64,000 bases of DNA from Flavobacteriaceae bacterium UBA3339 (GTDB taxonomy: Bacteria; Bacteroidota; Bacteroidia; Flavobacteriales; Flavobacteriaceae). The stretch lies in assembly GCA_002360925.1 (NCBI GenBank), contig DERN01000002.1, forward strand, positions 124,001 through 188,000, written 5' to 3'. The notes beneath the pieces are model-generated. The model had not been told where the DNA came from and did no database searches. It was given only the letters and a program-made list of their open reading frames with translations. Made by a program: the position numbers and the translations under genes. Below are positions 36,608-43,076 of this stretch, piece after piece. The stretch's first letter is position 1, and every line of letters begins with the position of its first letter.

Positions 36608-36615
36608 AAAAATAA
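36608..36615 (-). promoter_or_regulatory. Candidate -7 element for the ammonia-lyase operon
   Basis: Minus strand TATTTTTG, a TAnnTTTG match, placed so that RNA starts near 36600. This supports the Met at 36535 as start and would drive the whole 36.5-19.4 kb block. Confidence 0.5.
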
Positions 36616-36637
36616 AAGATTTAAAATAATTATTCTC

Positions 36638-37885
36638 ATGAATATAGAAAATGTTGATATCCTTATTATTGGCGCTGGTCCAAGCGGAAGCGTAGCTGCC
36701 GGATATTTACACCAAAAAGGCGCTAAGATTAAAGTTGTTGAAAAACAAAAATTTCCACGAGTTGTAGTAGGCGAGAGCTTAATTCCGCGAGTTATGGATC
36801 ATTTTGAAGAAGCCGGATTGTTGGATGCTTTAAATACATACAATTTTCAAAAAAAACCAGGTGCACGTTTTATTCGAGGTAAAGAAGTTTGTATTTTCGA
36901 TTTCAGCAATAAATTTGGAAAAGGTTGGGATTGGACTTGGCAAATTCCAAGAGCCGATTTTGATAAAGCAATGACTGATGAATTAGAACGAAAAGGTGTA
37001 AATATTTCGTTCGAAACTGAGGTTATACATGTAGAATTTAACGGAACCGATTCTATTACAACCATAAAAAATAAAGAAGGTATTTTATCGCAAATTCATG
37101 CAAAGTTTTTAATTGATTGTAGCGGTTACGGACGCGTTTTACCAAGACAATTAAAACTTGAAACTCCTTCTAAATTATCTCCGCATTCTGCTATTTTTAC
37201 TCATATAAACGATGTTAGAAGTCCTGAAGGAATTGAAGGAACTCAGATTTCGTTCGATATTATTGAACGAGAAGTTTGGCTTTGGGTTATTCCTTTTTCT
37301 AACGGAAAAACAAGCGTGGGAATTGTAGGTCCAACAGCTTATATAGATCAATTATCTGCAACGGGAAATATCGAAGAATCATTAAAAAATGCCATTCGTC
37401 TTTCGGATTATTATGTTCAGCGTTTTGAAAATTTACCGTTTGAATTCGCTCCAATCCATTTAAAAAATTATTCTGTTTCTGTTTCTCAGTTCTTTGGTCC
37501 GGGTTACGCTTTAACCGGAAATAGTACCGAATTTTTAGATCCTGTTTTTTCTTCCGGAGTTTGTTTTGCAACCGAATCGGGAATTTTAGCAGCAAAATTA
37601 GCTTGGAGAGAACTTAACGGAGAAACTATTGATTGGACAAAAGAATATGCAGAATATATGCAATACGGAATCGATGTTTTTTCGACTTATGTAAGCGAAT
37701 GGTACACCGGAAATTTACAAACCTTATTTTATCATCAACCGGAAAATCCGGAAGTAAAACAAAAAATTTGCGCTGTTTTAGCCGGTTATGTATGGAATAA
37801 AGAAAATAATTTTGTTGCTAAACATAGTAACATCATTAAAAATATGGCATACATGTTAAATATGGGAAAAGAAACCGAAGCATAA
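36638..37885 (+). CDS. Flavin-dependent halogenase-like monooxygenase
   Basis: A 415-aa FAD enzyme of the tryptophan-halogenase group: GxGxxG (IIGAGPSGSVAAGYL), GESLIP, the GWDWTWQIP segment that contains the halogenase WxWxIP motif (residues 99-104), and Lys72/73 in QKKPGARF as a possible catalytic Lys. It might chlorinate or hydroxylate the phenol ring of the pigment. Some flexirubins are chlorinated, but related enzymes are also plain oxygenases. It is divergent to the ammonia-lyase and is the outermost gene of the locus. Confidence 0.78.
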   Translation: MNIENVDILIIGAGPSGSVAAGYLHQKGAKIKVVEKQKFPRVVVGESLIPRVMDHFEEAGLLDALNTYNFQKKPGARFIRGKEVCIFDFSNKFGKGWDWTWQIPRADFDKAMTDELERKGVNISFETEVIHVEFNGTDSITTIKNKEGILSQIHAKFLIDCSGYGRVLPRQLKLETPSKLSPHSAIFTHINDVRSPEGIEGTQISFDIIEREVWLWVIPFSNGKTSVGIVGPTAYIDQLSATGNIEESLKNAIRLSDYYVQRFENLPFEFAPIHLKNYSVSVSQFFGPGYALTGNSTEFLDPVFSSGVCFATESGILAAKLAWRELNGETIDWTKEYAEYMQYGIDVFSTYVSEWYTGNLQTLFYHQPENPEVKQKICAVLAGYVWNKENNFVAKHSNIIKNMAYMLNMGKETEA

Positions 37886-37891
37886 AAAAAG

Positions 37892-37973
37892 TTGTCAAGC
37901 TGAATTTATTTCAGCTTCTCATAAAAATTTTAAATCAAAATGATAAGATTTTGAAACAAGTTCGGAATAACAA
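37892..37973. repeat. MITE/REP-like element with imperfect terminal inverted repeats
   Basis: The 21-bp ends TTGTCAAGCTGAATTTATTTC and GAAACAAGTTCGGAATAACAA (on the plus strand) are inverted with 14/21 matches. An inner GCTGAA/TTCAGC hairpin follows. The sequence resembles the short intergenic repeats common in Flavobacterium. It overlaps the terminator by a few bases. Confidence 0.5.
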
Positions 37974-38005
37974 AAAAGCTGTCTTTTGAAGACAGCTTTT
38001 TTGTT
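37969..38005. terminator. Intrinsic terminator after the halogenase-like gene
   Basis: 17-bp perfect arms containing AAAAAAGCTGTCTT and AAGACAGCTTTTTT around a 3-base TTG loop, with T-tracts in both directions. Confidence 0.88.
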
Positions 38006-38017
38006 TATCAAGAATTT

Positions 38018-38231
38018 CTATTTAATCTTCTTAGCAACCATTTTAGCTAACGATTTTGCTGTTTTAGCATATCCTTCTATAATTCGGTTATTATTTATTC
38101 GAAATACCTTCAAAATTGTTTACAAGCGCATCTTTACTATCAACTTCTAATAACACATTGATTGGATTTGCCGTTTCTACAAATTTTAAAACAAATTTAA
38201 TTTTTAAATTAACAATAACTATACTTTTAAT
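38018..38231 (-). pseudogene. Remnant of an unidentified gene
   Basis: On the minus strand one frame reads a plausible coding stretch (KFVETANPINVLLEV, DSKDALVNNFEGISN) to a stop at 38093. A shifted frame then continues with IIEGYAKTAKSLAKMVAKKI to a stop at 38018. No Met start is present: an in-frame stop lies at 38234-38232. Codon-like amino-acid composition on both sides of the break suggests a decayed gene end, but chance is possible. I cannot name the family. Confidence 0.35.
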
Positions 38232-38280
38232 TTATATTTGTAACTAATTGATATTATGAAACTTAAATTAAGTTTTAATT

Positions 38281-38936
38281 AGTATTAATAAAATGTTAAT
38301 GAACACTTAACAACCTTGTTAATAAATGTGAATAACTCACAACAATTAAATTTGTTTAGTTTGGTTAAAAGATTAAGACAAAATTTTAATGTGTATAACT
38401 CTAATATTTGTTAGAAACTTTCGGTAGGTTCATCCACATTTAAAAACAGGTTTTCAACAACTATTAACAATTCAACTTATCAATAAAAACCATGTTGAAA
38501 AACAAACCAATTTCAACATTAAAATACTAAAGCTTTGATATTCATTGATTATTCCTAAAACACTTCTGTTGATAAGTATTGATAACTCAACTTTCAAAGA
38601 AGATTACCAAAAACTTATTCTACATATTAACAAGCAATATAAAGAAGAAATCTATTTTTTAAATTTTAAAAATTAATTCTTTTATAATAATATGTTGTTA
38701 ACAACAAAAGTTTCGTCTGATTTACATTCTAAGAATTTAATGAAACTAAATAGTCATTTTTATAACGAATAGCTTTTCCAAAGATAAAAATCAGTTTACA
38801 CAATTTTCATTTTTGATCTATTTTTAGAATACAAATTTCTGAATAGAATATTGATTGTAATATTATTTTAATATATTGAATATCAATTATTTAAATATTT
38901 TATCTTAATTTTAAATATCTTTTTTTACTTTCATCG
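38281..38936. other. Candidate chromosomal origin (oriC), gene-free AT-rich region
   Basis: Beyond the remnant, this ~650-bp region has no convincing gene but many 9-mers close to the DnaA box: TTATACACA (38390-38398, minus), TTATTCACA (38327-38335, minus), TCATCCACA (38430-38438, plus), TTATCAACA (38567-38575, minus), and weaker TTATCAATA (38477-38485 plus; 38577-38585 minus) and TTATTAACA (38317-38325). AT-rich stretches at 38641-38700 and 38860-38935 could be an unwinding element. A 9-bp inverted repeat (38492-38500/38511-38519) and palindrome TGTTGTTAACAACA (38693-38706) are also present. Three parS sites follow within 3 kb. Genes to the left run mostly minus, to the right plus. Confidence 0.55.
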
Positions 38937-38944
38937 TACCTTTG
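38937..38944 (+). promoter_or_regulatory. Candidate -7 element for ybeY-mnmG
   Basis: TACCTTTG matches TAnnTTTG, 22 bp before the ybeY start. No clear -33 TTG is visible. Confidence 0.45.
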
Positions 38945-38966
38945 TAGGTATTTTTAATGAATTAGT

Positions 38967-39386
38967 ATGGTAATTTTTAATTACGAAACCGATTTTGAAT
39001 TGAATAACGAATCTAAATACGAAGATTGGATCGATTCAATTATAGAATCGGAAGATAAAGAAGCAGGAGAAATCAATTATATTTTTTGTGATGACGAATA
39101 TCTTCATGAAATCAATATGAAATATTTAGAGCACGATACTTTAACTGATATTATTAGTTTTGATTATTGTATTGGCGATTTAATTTCGGGCGATATTTTT
39201 ATTTCGATTGATCGTGTAAAAGAGAATGCCCAAGAATTCGATGTATCAATAGAAAATGAACTTTTACGCGTAATGGCTCACGGAGTTTTACACTATTGCG
39301 GGTACAAAGATAAGAGTGATGAAGAAGCGAATTTAATGCGTCTTAAAGAACAAGAAAAAATGAATATGTTCCACGTGGAACAATAG
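38967..39386 (+). CDS. ybeY: Endoribonuclease YbeY (rRNA maturation factor)
   Basis: A 139-aa zinc RNase of 16S rRNA 3' processing. The motif HGVLHYCGYKDKSDEEA carries two His of the usual HGxLHLxGYDH; the third His is replaced by a Lys-Asp pair, as seen in many Bacteroidetes YbeY. It is the first gene after the AT-rich region. Its last codons (FHVEQ) are encoded inside the first parS palindrome, so protein and site share bases. Confidence 0.9.
   Translation: MVIFNYETDFELNNESKYEDWIDSIIESEDKEAGEINYIFCDDEYLHEINMKYLEHDTLTDIISFDYCIGDLISGDIFISIDRVKENAQEFDVSIENELLRVMAHGVLHYCGYKDKSDEEANLMRLKEQEKMNMFHVEQ
39367..39382. promoter_or_regulatory. parS site 1 (ParB binding)
   Basis: TGTTCCACGTGGAACA, a perfect 16-bp palindrome of the parS type, overlapping the 3' end of ybeY. 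Confidence 0.85.
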
Positions 39387-39410
39387 TTTTTTTTTGAATG
39401 TTTAATTAAA

Positions 39411-39426
39411 TGTTTCACGTGGAACA
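39411..39426. promoter_or_regulatory. parS site 2, directly before the mnmG start codon
   Basis: TGTTTCACGTGGAACA, one base from a perfect parS palindrome. It ends at the base before ATG (39427), where a ribosome binding site would normally be. Confidence 0.85.
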
Positions 39427-41304
39427 ATGAGTTTATTTCAAGATCAATATGATGTTATAGTTGTGGGTGGTGGACATGCTGGATCTGAAGCTGCCGCCGC
39501 TGCCGCAAATATGGGAATGAAGACTTTGTTAATTACAATGAGTCTTCAAAATATAGCTCAAATGAGTTGTAACCCTGCAATGGGAGGAATTGCAAAAGGG
39601 CAAATCGTTCGTGAGATCGATGCGCTTGGTGGATATTCGGGAATCGTTTCCGATAATTCTGCAATTCAATTTAAGATGTTAAACGTTTCAAAAGGTCCGG
39701 CAATGTGGTCGCCACGTTGTCAAAGTGATCGTATGCGTTTTGCAGAAACTTGGCGTTTGATGTTAGAAGGAACTCCGAATTTAGATTTTTATCAAGAAAT
39801 GGTTTCAAGTGTTTTGATCGAAAATTCTAAAATTGTAGGAGTAAAAACTAACCTTGGAATCGAGATTAAAGCTAAAACGGTTGTACTTACAAACGGAACT
39901 TTTTTAAATGGTTTAATCCATATTGGAGAAAAACAATTTGGTGGAGGTAGAGCAGGAGAGAGTGCTTCGTTTGGAATTACAGAAGATTTAGTTCGTAATG
40001 GTTTCGAATCAGGAAGAATGAAAACAGGAACGCCACCACGTGTTGATGGTCGTTCGTTAGATTATTCTAAAATGGAAGAACAACCCGGAGATAAAAATCC
40101 GCAAAAGTTTTCTTTTTTAGATGTTACAAAACCTTTAGAAAATCAACGTTCATGTTTTATGACCTATACTTCGAATGAAGTACATGATTTATTACGCGAA
40201 GGTTTTGATCGTTCGCCTATGTTTAACGGTCGAATTAAAAGTATTGGTCCAAGATATTGTCCTTCGATCGAAGATAAAATTAATCGTTTTGCAGATAAAG
40301 AACGTCATCAGATTTTTGTCGAACCGGAAGGTTGGAATACAGTTGAAGTTTATGTAAATGGTTTTTCAACTTCATTACCAGAAGAAGTTCAATTTAAAGC
40401 TTTGCGATCTGTTGTTGGATTTGAAAATGTAAAATTTTTCCGTGCTGGATATGCAATTGAATACGATTATTTTCCACCAACGCAATTAAAACATACTTTA
40501 GAAACCAAGTTAGTCGATGGTTTATATTTTGCTGGACAAATTAACGGAACTACAGGATATGAAGAAGCAGCTGCACAAGGATTAATGGCAGGAATAAATG
40601 CGGCTTTGAAAATACAAGGAAAAGAACCGTTTATTTTAAAACGAAACGAAGCTTATATCGGAGTTTTAATTGATGATTTAATAACAAAAGGAACTGAAGA
40701 ACCTTATAGAATGTTTACTTCTCGTGCAGAATATCGTACTTTGTTGCGTCAAGATAATGCCGATTTTAGATTAACTCCGATGGCGTATGAAATTGGTTTA
40801 GCTAAAGAAGATCGTTTAAGAAGAATGGAACATAAGCAAAAATCATCTGAGAACTTTGTTCAATATTTTAGAGAAACTTCTGTAAAACCTGCAGAAGCAA
40901 ATCCAATTTTAGAATTAAAAGGAAGCGATTTAATGAAACAACCTGATAAAATGTTTAAGGTATTTTCGCGTCCTCAATTAGAATTCGAAGATATTTTACA
41001 ATTTAAAGATGTTTCAAATTACATTCAAGAACATGATTTAGATAAAGAAATAATTGATCAGGCTTTTATTCAAGTTAAGTATTCGGGTTATATTGAAAAG
41101 GAAAAAAATAATGCAGATAAATTAACGCGTTTAGAAGATGTTCGAATTCCTGAAAATTTCGATTACGATAAAATAAAATCTATGTCGATTGAATCGCGTG
41201 ATAAATTAAAGAAGATTCGTCCGATTACGATTTCGCAAGCTTCAAGAATTAGCGGTGTAACTCCATCGGATATTTCGATTTTATTAATACATATGGGAAG
41301 ATAA
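39427..41304 (+). CDS. mnmG: tRNA uridine-5-carboxymethylaminomethyl modification enzyme MnmG (GidA)
   Basis: A 625-aa FAD protein, normal length. With MnmE it makes (carboxymethyl)aminomethyl-U34 in tRNAs. It shows the FAD motif VVGGGHAGSEAAAAAA at residues 11-26, the GidA signature CNPAMGGIAKGQIVREIDA, and the second signature TGYEEAAAQGLMAG. The C-terminal helical domain that contacts MnmE is present. In many bacteria mnmG lies beside the replication origin, and here it is flanked by three parS sites. The leader region before ATG is a parS palindrome. Confidence 0.98.
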   Translation: MSLFQDQYDVIVVGGGHAGSEAAAAAANMGMKTLLITMSLQNIAQMSCNPAMGGIAKGQIVREIDALGGYSGIVSDNSAIQFKMLNVSKGPAMWSPRCQSDRMRFAETWRLMLEGTPNLDFYQEMVSSVLIENSKIVGVKTNLGIEIKAKTVVLTNGTFLNGLIHIGEKQFGGGRAGESASFGITEDLVRNGFESGRMKTGTPPRVDGRSLDYSKMEEQPGDKNPQKFSFLDVTKPLENQRSCFMTYTSNEVHDLLREGFDRSPMFNGRIKSIGPRYCPSIEDKINRFADKERHQIFVEPEGWNTVEVYVNGFSTSLPEEVQFKALRSVVGFENVKFFRAGYAIEYDYFPPTQLKHTLETKLVDGLYFAGQINGTTGYEEAAAQGLMAGINAALKIQGKEPFILKRNEAYIGVLIDDLITKGTEEPYRMFTSRAEYRTLLRQDNADFRLTPMAYEIGLAKEDRLRRMEHKQKSSENFVQYFRETSVKPAEANPILELKGSDLMKQPDKMFKVFSRPQLEFEDILQFKDVSNYIQEHDLDKEIIDQAFIQVKYSGYIEKEKNNADKLTRLEDVRIPENFDYDKIKSMSIESRDKLKKIRPITISQASRISGVTPSDISILLIHMGR

Positions 41305-41307
41305 ATA

Positions 41308-41323
41308 TGTTCCACGTGAAACA
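41308..41323. promoter_or_regulatory. parS site 3, just after mnmG
   Basis: TGTTCCACGTGAAACA, identical to the Bacillus-type parS consensus, 4 bp after the mnmG stop and touching the terminator. Confidence 0.88.
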
Positions 41324-41354
41324 AAACACCTTTGCAAAGGTGTTTTGTTTTTAT
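41322..41354 (+). terminator. Terminator of mnmG
   Basis: 12-bp stem CAAAACACCTTT / AAAGGTGTTTTG with a two-base GC centre and a T-run to 41352. The first bases overlap parS site 3. Confidence 0.85.
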
Positions 41355-41365
41355 ATATTCGCATT

Positions 41366-42202
41366 ATGAAAAATAAAACTATACAAGATTACAGTGTTTC
41401 TAAAGAAAAATTTGAATTAGAATACGATTCTAAAAACGAATTGTATAAAACACTTTTTACAAATTTTGAAAAGTTAGGTGATTATTATAAAAGCGAAAAC
41501 TATATTTCGCACACCGATGGAAAACGTAATTGGTTCGAAAAAGTTTATCAAAAAGTAAAAGAACATACCATTAAAACCAAATGGAATTTAATTAAAAAGT
41601 TCCATCAAAAATCGAATTTATCTGTTTTAGATATTGGTTGCGGAACCGGAGATTTTTTAAAATTTGGAATCTATCATTTTCAATTTAAAGGAATAGGAGT
41701 AGAGCCAAATAAATCGGCTCGTTCTATTACACAATCTAAAAATGTTGTTGTAGAAGATTCCATTAAGAATATAAAAGAAAATTCGTTCGACGTTATTTCG
41801 CTTTGGCACGTTTTAGAACACGTTTCTGATTTAGACGAGTATTTTAATTTCTTTCAAGAAAAATTAAATCAAGATGGTTTATTAATTATTGCGGTTCCAA
41901 ATTATAAATCGTTCGATGCAACATATTACAAAGATCATTGGGCAGCTTGGGATGTACCTCGACATCTTTGGCATTTCAGTAAATCGAGTATCGAGAATTT
42001 AATAAAACCTTATCATTTTGAATTGATACATATAGAACCTATGTATTTTGATAGTTATTATGTTTCTCTTCTGTCTGAAGAATATAAAACAGGTTCTAAA
42101 AATATACTCAAAGCATTTTGGATTGGTTTTTTATCAAATTTAAAAGCAAAGAAGTCAAAAGAGTATTCTTCGCACATTTATTTTTTTAAAAAATCAATTT
42201 AA
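41366..42202 (+). CDS. Class I SAM-dependent methyltransferase
   Basis: 278 aa from the ATG at 41366; an upstream Met would add seven hydrophobic residues with no support. Motif I is VLDIGCGTGDFLKFG, with the acidic strand and the SLWHVLEHVSD motif downstream, typical of Methyltransf_11/23. Substrate unknown. It is co-directional with mnmG but separated from it by a terminator, so it needs its own promoter. A general small-molecule or cell-surface-glycan methylase is possible. Confidence 0.82.
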   Translation: MKNKTIQDYSVSKEKFELEYDSKNELYKTLFTNFEKLGDYYKSENYISHTDGKRNWFEKVYQKVKEHTIKTKWNLIKKFHQKSNLSVLDIGCGTGDFLKFGIYHFQFKGIGVEPNKSARSITQSKNVVVEDSIKNIKENSFDVISLWHVLEHVSDLDEYFNFFQEKLNQDGLLIIAVPNYKSFDATYYKDHWAAWDVPRHLWHFSKSSIENLIKPYHFELIHIEPMYFDSYYVSLLSEEYKTGSKNILKAFWIGFLSNLKAKKSKEYSSHIYFFKKSI

Positions 42203-42367
42203 GATAGTTTCAATATAACATCAGAAGTAAAAGTATACGAGAACCTTTCGAATTTATAAAAGTGTCTTAAATCGAATATTTTGAAGTTGGTTTTAATCAA
42301 TCCTTTTTATACTATTTCATTTTACTATATAAATTATTTATAATAGAAACTATTGCATATTTTTAAA

Positions 42368-42375
42368 TACTTTTG
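42368..42375 (+). promoter_or_regulatory. Candidate -7 element for the OmpH-like lipoprotein gene
   Basis: TACTTTTG matches TAnnTTTG, 35 bp upstream of the ATG. A TTG at 42353 is too close for a normal -33 element. Confidence 0.4.
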
Positions 42376-42410
42376 TGTGAAATTTAATTTATTTAAATAA
42401 AAACTTTTCT

Positions 42411-43034
42411 ATGAAAAAATTAATGATGTTTGCTGTTGTGGCATTAAGTTTTGTTGCTTGTACAAAAGAAGCAAACGTAACAACAGATGCTGGAAAAACT
42501 GTTGCTAAAAGCGAAGGATTTAAAACAGCTTATATCGATACTGAAAAATTGATGAAGGACTATCAGGAATTCAAAGATTTTGAATCGAAGTTTAAATCAA
42601 TGTCTGATCGTATGAAAAACGAATTAGATAGCGATGCTAAAAAATTCCAACGCGATGTTTTAGAATTGCAACAACAAGCGCAATCTAAAGGAATGGAGTG
42701 GGCGCAAAAACGTCAAGCAGAATTAGAACGTCGTCAACAAACTTTAGCAGAAAAAGAACAAAATTATATGAAGAAGTTCCAAGACGAAAGTGCTGTTGAA
42801 CGTGATTCTATGGTTTCGCAAATGAAAAACTTTATCAAAGATTACAGTAAAGAAAAAGGTTACGATTACGTTTTTGGAACTGGTGATGCTGCTACTGTTT
42901 TATACGCAAAAGAAGAATACAATTTAACTCAGGAAGTTTTAGATTTGTTAAATAAAAAATACGAAGAAAAAACGGGTAAAAAAGTAGAGAAAACGGAAGC
43001 GAAAGACGAGAAGAAAACCGAAACTAAAAAATAA
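42411..43034 (+). CDS. OmpH/Skp family periplasmic chaperone-like lipoprotein
   Basis: 207 aa: signal peptide MKKLMMFAVVALSFVAC with lipobox Cys17, then the OmpH pattern FKTAYIDTEKLMKDYQEFKDFE, and a long helical coiled coil (about residues 60-135). It has a TLAEKEQNYMKKFQDES segment and a very Lys/Glu-rich tail (about residues 190-207). Skp-type proteins escort outer-membrane proteins through the periplasm. This one is predicted to be membrane-anchored, unlike soluble Skp. It ends at a terminator at 43038-43062. Confidence 0.85.
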   Translation: MKKLMMFAVVALSFVACTKEANVTTDAGKTVAKSEGFKTAYIDTEKLMKDYQEFKDFESKFKSMSDRMKNELDSDAKKFQRDVLELQQQAQSKGMEWAQKRQAELERRQQTLAEKEQNYMKKFQDESAVERDSMVSQMKNFIKDYSKEKGYDYVFGTGDAATVLYAKEEYNLTQEVLDLLNKKYEEKTGKKVEKTEAKDEKKTETKK

Positions 43035-43037
43035 ATT

Positions 43038-43062
43038 AAAACCACCAATTCGGTGGTTTTTT
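43038..43062 (+). terminator. Terminator of the OmpH-like gene
   Basis: Stem AAAACCACC / GGTGGTTTT with a 5-base AATTC loop and a T-run, just after the stop codon. Confidence 0.85.
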
Positions 43063-43076
43063 CATATATTTAAAGC

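Noticed and set aside
38693..38706. TGTTGTTAACAACA palindrome as a fourth parS site
   Set aside because: It lacks the CACGTG core of parS; it is noted as a palindrome of the candidate origin only.
38967..39386. YbeY as an inactive enzyme because the third His is missing
   Set aside because: Many Bacteroidetes YbeY proteins have Lys-Asp at this place, so I treat it as a lineage feature.
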